The notes below the pieces were generated by a model. It searched no databases and was not told the DNA's origin. It saw only the letters and a program-made list of their open reading frames with translations. From JAMZMI01 sp039970095 (GTDB lineage Bacteria; Bacteroidota; Bacteroidia; Cytophagales; Cyclobacteriaceae), in the NCBI GenBank assembly GCA_039970095.1, contig JBDVMP010000091.1, positions 75,351 through 139,350 of the forward strand: DNA of 64,000 nt, written 5' to 3'. The first letter of the stretch is position 1. The number at the start of each line of letters is the position of its first letter. A program made the translations under genes and the position numbers. Below are positions 44,035 to 52,783 of the stretch, one piece after another.

Positions 44035-45240
44035 ATGAAAGTTTATTTATTCACATACGCCTATCCCTACGGAACAACAGAGGTTTTTTTGGCTTATGAG
44101 TTAGAAATATTGGCTCGCATGAAAGGCCTTGATATCATAATAATACCTAGAGTGATTTCAGGAACTAAGCGCCCAGTTCCTAAAAATGTAGAAATAGATT
44201 CTTCTTATGCTGATTTCGTCTTACGAAATCATGAAAAAAAAGGATTTCCGCTACTAAGAAACCTAATTTATATTCTAAAAGGTGTATGTGGGATTTCTAA
44301 ACTCTCGGTGAGTGCATTGCAGGATATAGCGGCATTTATTCACTATGGACAAAATCTGGTGCGATGGGCAAGAACAGCAAGGATAGAGTCAGGTATTTGT
44401 TATACATATTGGTGTGACGTTGAAGCATATGGGCTGAGTTTGCTCAAGGAAAAAGGTCAATTCAGTATTCCTCTCGTGAGTAGGGCGCATGGATTTGATG
44501 TTTATGATGAAAGAAGACCTCATGGGTTTATTCCTTTCAGAAAGCATGTCTTAAATAGACTCGATCGTTTGTTTTGTGTTTCGGAAGACGGTAAAAAGTA
44601 TTTTTCAGAAAAATACAGATCAAATAATATTGAATTATCAAGGTTGGGGGTTAAAAAGCCAGAGGTTCATAACCCTGTATCAGAAAACGATGACATCACC
44701 ATCGTTTCGTGCTCTTCGCTTGTCTCTGTGAAAAGAATGGATCTTATTAAAGATTCTATTGTGGCCGTGGCAGAGCTAAATCAAAATAGAAATTTCACCT
44801 GGGTACATTTTGGAGGAAGTCAGGAAGAATTTTCAAAAATTTCACCTAATGAACTTTTAGGCAACTTACGAGTCAAACATAAAGGACAGGTAGATAATGA
44901 ACAGATTCACCAATTTTACGCTTCTGAGCATGTTGATATGCTCATAAATTTAAGTTCATCAGAAGGTGTTCCAGTGAGTATGATGGAAGCTATTTCTTAT
45001 GGTATTCCTGTTGTTGCAACAGATGTGGGAGGCGTGTCGGAAATTATAAATTCAGATAATGGTAAACTCTTATCGCCCAATCCGGACCCTTCAGAAGTTG
45101 CCAAAGCCATTATTTATGTAAAAGGCAATAGCGGACTAAGGTCTGGAGCACATGATGTTTTTGAAAGGCATTTTGATGGCGCAAACAACTATTCATTTTT
45201 TGCCCAACAACTGTTGAAACTGAATCAATTAGATGGATAA
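44035..45240 (+). CDS. Glycosyltransferase family 4
   Basis: 401 residues, GT-B fold. The N-terminal half starts MKVYLFTYAYPYGTTEVFLAYE, and SRAHGFDVYDERRP in its acceptor domain is typical. The C-terminal half has TIVSCSSLVSVKRMD (the donor site start) and SSSEGVPVSMMEAISYGIPV with the E-x7-E pair, followed by VATDVGGVSEII. Likely adds one sugar to the same polysaccharide as the genes around it. The last 8 bases overlap the HprK-like gene. Confidence 0.9.
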   Translation: MKVYLFTYAYPYGTTEVFLAYELEILARMKGLDIIIIPRVISGTKRPVPKNVEIDSSYADFVLRNHEKKGFPLLRNLIYILKGVCGISKLSVSALQDIAAFIHYGQNLVRWARTARIESGICYTYWCDVEAYGLSLLKEKGQFSIPLVSRAHGFDVYDERRPHGFIPFRKHVLNRLDRLFCVSEDGKKYFSEKYRSNNIELSRLGVKKPEVHNPVSENDDITIVSCSSLVSVKRMDLIKDSIVAVAELNQNRNFTWVHFGGSQEEFSKISPNELLGNLRVKHKGQVDNEQIHQFYASEHVDMLINLSSSEGVPVSMMEAISYGIPVVATDVGGVSEIINSDNGKLLSPNPDPSEVAKAIIYVKGNSGLRSGAHDVFERHFDGANNYSFFAQQLLKLNQLDG

Positions 45241-46351
45241 CATATACTCAATATTTGGTAGGACTGTAAGAGTAATTTCCGAAGACAGGGTAGTGTCATC
45301 GGTTTTGGAAAAAGAATTAAGTCTTTATCTGGGCGCTAAGGATGAAAAGGTTGATTTAACCATAGGGCAAGTGAGAGACCTTGGTAAAATTGAGCCCTTA
45401 AGTACAAACCCCTCCCTACATAAAGTTGTAAAAAATGGCTTTGTTGCGGCACTGCGTCCGCTCCAATGCGAGTTTATTTTTGATAAAGGAAGGGTTGTCA
45501 AAGTACGGTTCAGTATCCTGCCGGCAGGTAAAATACTTACCTTCTTGAGGAAGTGGATGAACATTCAATATACTTCGCACAAAGAAGGAATAGGTCAATG
45601 GCTTCATGAGCATATCTTGGCACCTCTTACAATCCTTGACGATAAGCTATCGACTATCCACGCTTCTGCAGTAGAAACAAAAAAAGGGAAGACTCTTGTT
45701 TTTGGAGGAACTGGAGGAGTTGGTAAGACATCACTTGAGATGATTTTATGTCAAGAGCATAGCTGCTCGTTCGTTTCTGACGATATATGTGCCATTGATG
45801 CGCAAGGTTTGGTTTACCCAAATTTGGCCTACCCAAAAGTTTATGCCTACAATATTTCTGGAAACCCAGAAATACGAAAAAGCATCTTCAAAGAAAGAGG
45901 GCTTGCTGATAGACTCCAATTCAAGCTTCATGAGTTTAGAGGTAAAAACTACGCAAGAAGAAGGATTTCTCCGCAGGAATTTTATAGGGGGGCAGTTAAT
46001 TCTCCAAAACCTTTGACAGCCTTCTTTATTCTATTTCGTGATCAATCTGAGACCATTACTTTTGAAAAAATAGACTCAAACAAAGCTGCGTCACTCAATT
46101 CACGAGTCATTGCAAGAGAATTCGGGACATTTTTCGATCACCTAATGTGGAACGAATACAATCTCACGGGGCTCAATGAAAATTTAGTGTTTGACTCTAA
46201 CACTCTTATACAAGGGGCAAACGAAGTGATGACAAAAGGCCTTTCTGTTTCAAACAACTCATGGATTGTACGGATACCTCATAAAATCGAGCACGTTGAT
46301 TATAAGGAACAAATGGTTGCTCACCTTAAAGAGTTGGGTTTTCTTGATTAG
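45233..46351 (+). CDS. HPr kinase-like P-loop protein in a polysaccharide cluster
   Basis: 372 residues. An N-terminal domain (about 1-130) is unassigned; it is followed by an HprK-type kinase domain with Walker A GGTGGVGKTS (158-167), preceded by TIHASAV with His143 at the conserved position, and FVSDDICAI (180-188) in the place of the HprK SDD/ADD acidic motif. True HPr kinases have a distinct N-terminal domain and 300-odd residues, and no HPr/PTS gene is here. Similar orphan kinases occur in exopolysaccharide and peptide-modification clusters with unknown substrates. Ends 26 bases inside the convergent YfhO gene. Confidence 0.7.
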   Translation: MDNIYSIFGRTVRVISEDRVVSSVLEKELSLYLGAKDEKVDLTIGQVRDLGKIEPLSTNPSLHKVVKNGFVAALRPLQCEFIFDKGRVVKVRFSILPAGKILTFLRKWMNIQYTSHKEGIGQWLHEHILAPLTILDDKLSTIHASAVETKKGKTLVFGGTGGVGKTSLEMILCQEHSCSFVSDDICAIDAQGLVYPNLAYPKVYAYNISGNPEIRKSIFKERGLADRLQFKLHEFRGKNYARRRISPQEFYRGAVNSPKPLTAFFILFRDQSETITFEKIDSNKAASLNSRVIAREFGTFFDHLMWNEYNLTGLNENLVFDSNTLIQGANEVMTKGLSVSNNSWIVRIPHKIEHVDYKEQMVAHLKELGFLD

Positions 46352-48791
46352 TCTTGCTAAGAGCGCTCTTCGATATTGAATTAGCTACTCCACCCACAAA
46401 CATCACTAAAACCAATATTCCACAAATCAACATTATAGTATTGCCCACAAAGTAAGACTTAGGGGTAAATGTAAATTTAATTTCATGATTGCCTTCAGCA
46501 AGAGGAAGTGCTCTCAGTACATAATTTGCTCTCAGTATATCCTCTTCCTTTCCGTCTATAAAAGCCGTCCACCCATTGTTATAATAGATTTCACTAAATA
46601 CAGCCAACGCATCACCTCCGGTGATACTGGCTTTGTAGGTGATCTCATTGGGTTTTCTGCTCAAAACTTCCACCGTTCCCATAGAGGAGGCGCTTAGCTC
46701 AGGTAGTTCGAATTTAGAAGCGTCAACTACAGCGCTGAGCATTGGGTTGATTGTTGTCGTTTTTTGAAGTTCCTCATCGGGACTTTCTGCAGGAATGATA
46801 TTGCTAACGACCCAGGCATTACCGAGGGCCTGAGGGTTTTCCAAAACCGTCTCCCTCTTGTTGCCAGCCATGATGAATCGCGTGTTGAGCATGTTGATAG
46901 CGGGAAGTCCTGTGAAGTCTCTTTTACCTTTTTGAAGTTTTTGCAGCATTCTGCTCATCTCAGGGCTGATACCTCGTTCGATTAAATCCTGATACCGTCT
47001 GATTTTAGCACCATGATATCCACCTAATGATTCGTGGTAATAGGAGGTTCTTGCCTCGTTAAATGGGTTTTGAAGGTTAAGGACCCTGTCGCCGGATCTG
47101 CTGTTTTCTGAGATGTATTTGTCCGCTTCAGTTGGTTTAAAGTAGCTCTCTACGGGAGATTTGACAAAAGCCTCGGCTTTTATGAAGCGCTTGCTGAGTA
47201 GAAAAACATCTACAAAAAGAACCAGTAGGAGAGCAGCTACTGCCAGATTAGCACTCAATTTATTTTTGACATGTGCCCAAACTAAAGCGGAAAACACGCT
47301 GATGAAAAACAAGGCTCTGAACGCGTCTTTCCTGAGGAGAGAAGCACGGTCATCCCTGATGGCTGATACTAGCCATTCCGGCAGCCGGTCGTCAATCGAT
47401 CCTTTGTAACTAAACATTCCGGCAATCAAAATAAGTAGTAGTGCAAATCCCGCTGGAATGGCAAGCGCTCGGAGTATTTTATTGACTTGTTCCTTGTTCC
47501 ACTCCAGAGTAAATAGTTTTTCCATCGCCTGAAAAGCGATGAGGTTAAGCGCAAAGAGGGAGATGATGATGGCAAAAGTTACGGACCTGAACTTGTTGTA
47601 CATAGGCAGGTAGTCGAAAAGCAAGTCGTTGACGGAAGAAAAATTGCTACCCCAACTCAGCAAAATGCCCAATGTTACCAGAATTACCAGCCATATTTTG
47701 TGCTGTCTTGACAGCACAAAAAGTCCGATCACAAACAATACAACTACGAATGTGCCTGCATAATAGGGTGCAGACAATCTCTGATCACCCCAATATGTGG
47801 GCATGGATTTGATTTGATCTCTGATTTGCGCTGGGCCATAACCAGCCTTTTTCAGTGCCTCTGCAGTTGCACTTGTTTTGGACAGTTCCTGATTGGAAGC
47901 TCCGCCAAACACATTGGGAATGAAAAGGAAAAGCGGCTCCATGATGCCATTACTAAACTCAAATGCATAATCTCTGTCCAGTCCACCTGATTGATTGCCT
48001 GTGGCCTTCAGTTCTGATTTTCCGCGGATGCTGACTTTGCTGTATTCGTATGTGGTCCAAAGTTTCCCCGCATTGGTCCCGATTCCAATAACAGCGGCCA
48101 CTATTAAGCCGATGGCCGCAGCGGCGAAAGGCTTGATGTTGTTTCCTTTAACCGCCTGGATGAGCTGATGGATGCCATATACCACCAATATCAGCATGGT
48201 GTAGTAGGTGATCTGAAAGTGACCTGTACGCAGCTGCAGAGCCAGACCAAGTGCAGCTAGAGAAAAGCCGATCAGCCATTTTTTCTTAAAAGCAAGGTGA
48301 CTGCCAGCCACGATTAACGGCATTAGTGCAACGGCCGCTATTTTGGCGTTGTGACCAGCCAGTATTCCTATGACGTTGAAGCCATTCAATGTAAATGTTA
48401 TTGCGCCAATGAAGGCTATCCAGGGTCTCACACCAAAGACCAGAAGAAGGATGTAGAAGCTTACACAACTCACAAAAATAATTCCTCTCGGATGGCCTAG
48501 CCCGAGGGTGAAGCTTTTGTAAACATAGTTAAGGATGTCTCCGCTATATTGAACACCATTCAGATATGCTGGCATACCGCTAAACTGACTGTTCATCCAC
48601 AGTGCTTCTTCGCCAGTCTGCTCGCGGTATTCTATCATCTGATGATTTCCTCCTTTGCCCTGCAAGATGTCATGCTGAGAGAGGCTTTTGTCTGAGAAAA
48701 ACTGCGGGTAGAACATCAGAACCGTCACTATGAAAAAACCAACTAGCGCCAGTCCATGAGTAAAAATGTTCTTTTTAAGAGATGAATCCAT
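46326..48791 (-). CDS. YfhO family membrane protein
   Basis: 821 residues with about 12-13 hydrophobic segments in the first 560 residues (GLALVGFFIVTVLMFYPQFF, LLILIAGMFSYKGS), then a soluble domain with PLAEGNHEIKFTFTPKSY before the last membrane helix. Residues QHDILQGKGGNHQMIEYREQ early on fit YfhO proteins, which belong to the GT-C-like class. In Gram-positives, YfhO glycosylates lipoteichoic acid; here the acceptor is unknown. Downstream of the flippase gene by 8 bases, so it is probably in the same operon. Confidence 0.85.
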   Translation of the reverse strand: MDSSLKKNIFTHGLALVGFFIVTVLMFYPQFFSDKSLSQHDILQGKGGNHQMIEYREQTGEEALWMNSQFSGMPAYLNGVQYSGDILNYVYKSFTLGLGHPRGIIFVSCVSFYILLLVFGVRPWIAFIGAITFTLNGFNVIGILAGHNAKIAAVALMPLIVAGSHLAFKKKWLIGFSLAALGLALQLRTGHFQITYYTMLILVVYGIHQLIQAVKGNNIKPFAAAAIGLIVAAVIGIGTNAGKLWTTYEYSKVSIRGKSELKATGNQSGGLDRDYAFEFSNGIMEPLFLFIPNVFGGASNQELSKTSATAEALKKAGYGPAQIRDQIKSMPTYWGDQRLSAPYYAGTFVVVLFVIGLFVLSRQHKIWLVILVTLGILLSWGSNFSSVNDLLFDYLPMYNKFRSVTFAIIISLFALNLIAFQAMEKLFTLEWNKEQVNKILRALAIPAGFALLLILIAGMFSYKGSIDDRLPEWLVSAIRDDRASLLRKDAFRALFFISVFSALVWAHVKNKLSANLAVAALLLVLFVDVFLLSKRFIKAEAFVKSPVESYFKPTEADKYISENSRSGDRVLNLQNPFNEARTSYYHESLGGYHGAKIRRYQDLIERGISPEMSRMLQKLQKGKRDFTGLPAINMLNTRFIMAGNKRETVLENPQALGNAWVVSNIIPAESPDEELQKTTTINPMLSAVVDASKFELPELSASSMGTVEVLSRKPNEITYKASITGGDALAVFSEIYYNNGWTAFIDGKEEDILRANYVLRALPLAEGNHEIKFTFTPKSYFVGNTIMLICGILVLVMFVGGVANSISKSALSKTNQENPTL

Positions 48792-48799
48792 GTTAGGAG

Positions 48800-50296
48800 T
48801 TATGGTAAATTGATGTTTAAGTACTTCTTACAGATCGATTTGATCAGGTTATTGATGTCCGGAGATAATCTGGAAAAATAGGCCAGCCCTACAAAAACAA
48901 CGGTGATCCCAATCGATCTTGCAATGATATTAAATAATGGATAGCTGCTGATGGGCAAATACCAAAATAAGGTGAACGTGCCTGCAACATATAACAATAT
49001 GATCCAGTGTGTCCTGCTGAATGGACTCATCCCAAGTTTTGTCTTTATCAAAATGAATTTCATCACATTGAAAAGGATGGTGGAAATCAAAAATGCAAGC
49101 GGGGCACCATTTATTCCCCATAAGGGAATGAGGTACCTGTTTAAGGATATGATAATGATCGAAATGATCACGAAGAAGTAAAGGTTGTATTTGTAATATT
49201 TGGTATAGTAGAGCAGCTCAGAATTGAAGCTAAACAGCATGTCTATGAATTTGCTCAATGCAATTCCCACTACTACGTAAAATCCGGCTTCATACGTTTC
49301 GCCATTTGGAATCAGTCGGAAGAGGTCTTCAAGGTTTGTGATGATTCCGATCAGGAACAAGCCACCGATTACGCCCAGGCTGAGAGAGGCTTTTTTATAG
49401 AGGCTTTCTACTTCCTTCAGGTTGTTGTTGGTAAACTCCTTCCCAACAACTGGGGTGATGATCTGCCACATGGACCTTTTTGGCATCTCTATGACAATAC
49501 CTATATATAGACATACTGAGTACACTCCGTTTGCTGCTGTTCCGAGCAGTGCTGGTATCATGGTGATACTTACATTGGAATAAATGGAACTGCAACTTGC
49601 CATGATTGTGTTGAATGAAGCCAGCTGAAAAAGTTTCTTTTTCCATTGCCTTTCTAACCCCCTGATATTCAAAGTGAGCGAGAGTTTTTGAAACAAGGTG
49701 ACATAAATACCCAACACCAATGTGGCAGTGAGGTAGGACAAGATGATGGAATAAATCATCTGCTCAAAGCTGATGATGTCCCACGAAAAAAGGACAATCA
49801 GGAGTGCATTCAGTATTCGGAGATACGCCTCTTTCAGAAATCCGGGAATAATGACGTTGAGTTTTGCTCGGCTAAATGCATGCATATGCGTGAACAAACT
49901 GAACAGGATCATGATCAGAATACTTACAAAAATGTACTGATTGTACTCTGGTGCTTCGTCTATATATTGGGTTTTTATTATATCAATGAATAAAAACGCC
50001 AGCCCACTAAAAACGAGATTTGCAAGAAGGATTAGCAGAAACTGAAGAGAGAGGAATTTCTTTTCTTGCTCTTTGTTTTTACCCAAGTCAGGGAAGAAAC
50101 GGATGTAGGTGTTGGGCATGCCCAGCGCTACAAAGGGAGCCATCATAAGCGCATTTCCGGTGACCACAGCTATCAATCCGATCTGAGAATCAGTAAGAAA
50201 GGCCGGTCTGAGAATCAGGGTGTTGATAAACCCAATGCCTACGCCGGCATAGGCCCACACGGAGTTCCAAAAACTTTGTTTGATGACTACACCCAT
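48800..50296 (-). CDS. Oligosaccharide flippase (Wzx/MurJ-like MOP family)
   Basis: 498 residues with about 14 predicted membrane helices (for example SLQFLLILLANLVFSGLAFL and FFVIISIIIISLNRYLI). The start KQSFWNSVWAYAGVGIGFIN and the RSMWQIITPVVGKEF segment between bundles are typical of polysaccharide biosynthesis transporters in the MOP superfamily. It would flip lipid-linked sugar units to the periplasm for the cluster on the other strand. Lies between a class V aminotransferase and YfhO. Confidence 0.85.
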   Translation of the reverse strand: MGVVIKQSFWNSVWAYAGVGIGFINTLILRPAFLTDSQIGLIAVVTGNALMMAPFVALGMPNTYIRFFPDLGKNKEQEKKFLSLQFLLILLANLVFSGLAFLFIDIIKTQYIDEAPEYNQYIFVSILIMILFSLFTHMHAFSRAKLNVIIPGFLKEAYLRILNALLIVLFSWDIISFEQMIYSIILSYLTATLVLGIYVTLFQKLSLTLNIRGLERQWKKKLFQLASFNTIMASCSSIYSNVSITMIPALLGTAANGVYSVCLYIGIVIEMPKRSMWQIITPVVGKEFTNNNLKEVESLYKKASLSLGVIGGLFLIGIITNLEDLFRLIPNGETYEAGFYVVVGIALSKFIDMLFSFNSELLYYTKYYKYNLYFFVIISIIIISLNRYLIPLWGINGAPLAFLISTILFNVMKFILIKTKLGMSPFSRTHWIILLYVAGTFTLFWYLPISSYPLFNIIARSIGITVVFVGLAYFSRLSPDINNLIKSICKKYLNINLP

Positions 50297-50317
50297 AGAT
50301 TCAAATTCGGTGTGAAT

Positions 50318-51364
50318 TTAGCCGATTAGGTCAAGCAATTTTTCAATATCGGAGGCATTGTTGTATAAATGCGGAGATATTCTGATGAAATCACCTTGAT
50401 TCGTCACCTGAATGTTGTTGTCTGCCAGCCTTGCAAAATCTCCTGTCTTCACTTCCATTGATATGATACTTGATTGGCTGTTATAGCTTTTAAATCTTAC
50501 ACCATTTTGCGTGCACCAGGTTTCAACATGTTTCCTTAATACGAGGTTGTGCTGGCAAATGGTTTCAATAGAAATTTGGTTTATCAGTTCAATTCCCTCG
50601 ATCAAAGCCGCTGCATTGAGATAAGTTGCATGACCGACCTCAAGGCTTTTGGCGCCTGATGAAATACCTGCACCGTCCACACTATTCCACCCTTGCATTG
50701 GTTTTATGTATTCTAAGATATTGTCTGAGGCATGACCTACGGCTATGCCATATCCAGCCATCAGCCATTTGAACCCACTGGCTAGAAACAGGCAGTTGAC
50801 CTCAGGGTCAATCTGGAATGGGATAGCACCTAGTCCTTGGGTGCCATCAAGAACTAAAATGTGATCATTCTCTTTACATAGATCGAAAATCAGCTTGAGG
50901 TCAATTTCAAATCCATCTTCTGACTGAACCCAACTTACGGACAAGATTTGATTTGGGAGGGAAAGGGCTGTTGATAATTTACCATAAAAGGAATCACTTT
51001 TATAATTGAGGTACTGCACATCAAATCCATGAGATTTCCATGCCATATGTACCGAAGGGAAATCATCTTGCAAGCATATGACTTTCCGTTTTGGTAGGTA
51101 TTGAGCGGCCATGTTAAAGCCCAGGGAAACATTGGGAAGAAAAAATGTGTGATCCGCTTGTCCCCCGATTAGCCTGGCAGCCTGCGTTCTAGTCGATTCG
51201 TACAGAGTGCTCCATGGGTCAAATTTCCAGCTGCCGTGGGTATTGACGTGATCAAGAAAAGCATGTTGCGCTTTGATCACTGATTTGGGCAGTGCACAAA
51301 ACCTGGCCGTGTTTAGGTAGGTGTATTCGTTCAGTATCGGAAATTCTTTTCTAATATCTTCCAT
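50318..51364 (-). CDS. Aminotransferase class V-fold PLP enzyme
   Basis: From ATG 51364 (MEDIRKEFPILNEYTYLNTA) 348 residues; an upstream GTG adds only 5 residues. Fold type I, with EYTYLNTARFCALP, the PLP-facing LVLDGTQGLGAIPFQI (aspartate and glutamine) and the Schiff-base lysine in LASGFKWLMAGYGIA. Relatives include cysteine desulfurases and isopenicillin epimerase-like enzymes. There is no clear cysteine-loop of a desulfurase, so the substrate is open. Start overlaps the TSUP stop by one base (TAATG). Confidence 0.85.
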   Translation of the reverse strand: MEDIRKEFPILNEYTYLNTARFCALPKSVIKAQHAFLDHVNTHGSWKFDPWSTLYESTRTQAARLIGGQADHTFFLPNVSLGFNMAAQYLPKRKVICLQDDFPSVHMAWKSHGFDVQYLNYKSDSFYGKLSTALSLPNQILSVSWVQSEDGFEIDLKLIFDLCKENDHILVLDGTQGLGAIPFQIDPEVNCLFLASGFKWLMAGYGIAVGHASDNILEYIKPMQGWNSVDGAGISSGAKSLEVGHATYLNAAALIEGIELINQISIETICQHNLVLRKHVETWCTQNGVRFKSYNSQSSIISMEVKTGDFARLADNNIQVTNQGDFIRISPHLYNNASDIEKLLDLIG

Positions 51365-52116
51365 TACCCAAAAAACCAAAGTTTTACAGCCAGACCAACC
51401 ACGGTTGCTATCATGATGACCCTAATCCATTTATCATCCTTGCCAACAGACCATCTGCTGGCTATCCAGCCACCCGCGGAGTTTCCTGCAGCTAATGTGA
51501 GCCCGTAATCCCATCTGATTTGATCTTCCAACCAAAAGATGCCGAGAGCCACCAATGTATAACATACGATCACAAATGATTTGATGCTGTTGGTTTTGGC
51601 CATATTGAAGCCGTGAATGCCTGTAAGCGTCGCAATGATCAAAAAGCCAACTCCTGCCTGTATAAAGCCCCCATAGATTCCCACGAAGAAGAAAATAAAT
51701 ATGCTCAACGCCTTTCTTCTGCCAGTGAATACTTCATTGAGGGTAGATTTGGCGATATATGGTTTTAGGACTGTGATGATTACCACTAAAACCATCACTA
51801 TAGCGAGGATTTTATTGAACAGATCATTTCTGATATCTACTGCGAAGTATGCGCCGATTACGCAACCCACAACCGCACTGATAGCTACCCAGGCCGCATA
51901 TGGAAACACAAATACTCCTTTGCTTTTAAATCCCTGAACGGCTACAAGGCTTTGTAAGAAAACACCGATTCTGTTGGAAGCATTGGCTTCTGTAGAGGGT
52001 AGGCCCATAAAAATCAGCAGCGGTAACGTGATCAGTGACCCACCTCCAGCCAAAGTGTTGATCACACCGGTGAAAAGTCCGGCGGCAAGCAGAAGGCCGG
52101 CATCAGTCCAGGTCAT
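51364..52116 (-). CDS. TSUP family transporter (TauE/SafE)
   Basis: 250 residues with 7-8 hydrophobic helices. First helix LLLAAGLFTGVINTLAGGGS, with the family GGGS signature, and the second-half repeat FVGIYGGFIQAGVGFLIIATL. Homologues export or import sulfite, sulfoacetate and related anions. Overlaps folK by ATGA and the aminotransferase by one base, so folK, this gene and the aminotransferase are one operon. A sulfur role fits the sulfotransferase nearby, but this is weak. Confidence 0.88.
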   Translation of the reverse strand: MTWTDAGLLLAAGLFTGVINTLAGGGSLITLPLLIFMGLPSTEANASNRIGVFLQSLVAVQGFKSKGVFVFPYAAWVAISAVVGCVIGAYFAVDIRNDLFNKILAIVMVLVVIITVLKPYIAKSTLNEVFTGRRKALSIFIFFFVGIYGGFIQAGVGFLIIATLTGIHGFNMAKTNSIKSFVIVCYTLVALGIFWLEDQIRWDYGLTLAAGNSAGGWIASRWSVGKDDKWIRVIMIATVVGLAVKLWFFG

Positions 52117-52610
52117 ATTTGGATTTGAATATCAGTAATGCTACACTCCAGTTCATCGGGACATACGTTGAGCATCTCTTTTTGCGTAAGATTCAAAATC
52201 GGATGTCTTTCGTCAGGCACAAGCTCATCCAGTGCTATCAGCGTAAATTTCCGCATAGCTATGCCAGGATGAGGTATGATCAGGTCTTCCAGGTTCATTT
52301 CAATATTGTCATAGTAAAGAATGTCAACGTCAATGATTCGTGATCCCCACTTTTCAATTCTTTTCCTACCAAGCTTTTGCTCCACACCCTGACAATGATG
52401 AAGCAGTTCTTCTGGATTGAGTGTGCTGTCAACCCTTACTACCATGTTCAGAAACCAGTTTTGGTCTTCCTTTCCCCAGGGGGCAGTCTGATAAACCGAC
52501 GAGTAATCCACAATATGCACCTCGCCAGTTTGCAGCAGGTTCAGGGCTTTTTGCAAGTTTTCAGTTTTGTTGCCCATGTTTGTGCCGAGAAGAAGAAAAA
52601 CACCGTTCAT
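52113..52610 (-). CDS. folK: 2-amino-4-hydroxy-6-hydroxymethyldihydropteridine pyrophosphokinase
   Basis: The frame extends upstream to 52718, but the ATG at 52610 (MNGVFLLLGTNMGNKTENL) matches the family N-terminus; 165 residues. The active site SSVYQTAPWGKEDQNWFLN (pterin-binding loop, YxTxPxG) and GRKRIEKWGSRIIDVDILYY (RxxxxxxRxxDxDIL) is intact. HPPK adds pyrophosphate to the pterin for folate synthesis. First gene of the three-gene operon folK-TSUP-aminotransferase. Confidence 0.94.
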   Translation of the reverse strand: MNGVFLLLGTNMGNKTENLQKALNLLQTGEVHIVDYSSVYQTAPWGKEDQNWFLNMVVRVDSTLNPEELLHHCQGVEQKLGRKRIEKWGSRIIDVDILYYDNIEMNLEDLIIPHPGIAMRKFTLIALDELVPDERHPILNLTQKEMLNVCPDELECSITDIQIQI

Positions 52611-52783
52611 TTGCGTGATTGATAGGTTTGGTTGTTCGGCCAAATTAAGCCTTAAAACGAAATTAATTCCGGTCAAATTGAAAAACCTACTTTCGTCCCG
52701 AATTATCAAACATTTCAATGGGCAGGACGTGTTAACATCGTCTTTATATTAATATTGTAACTATAATTTACTAATCAACCCTT

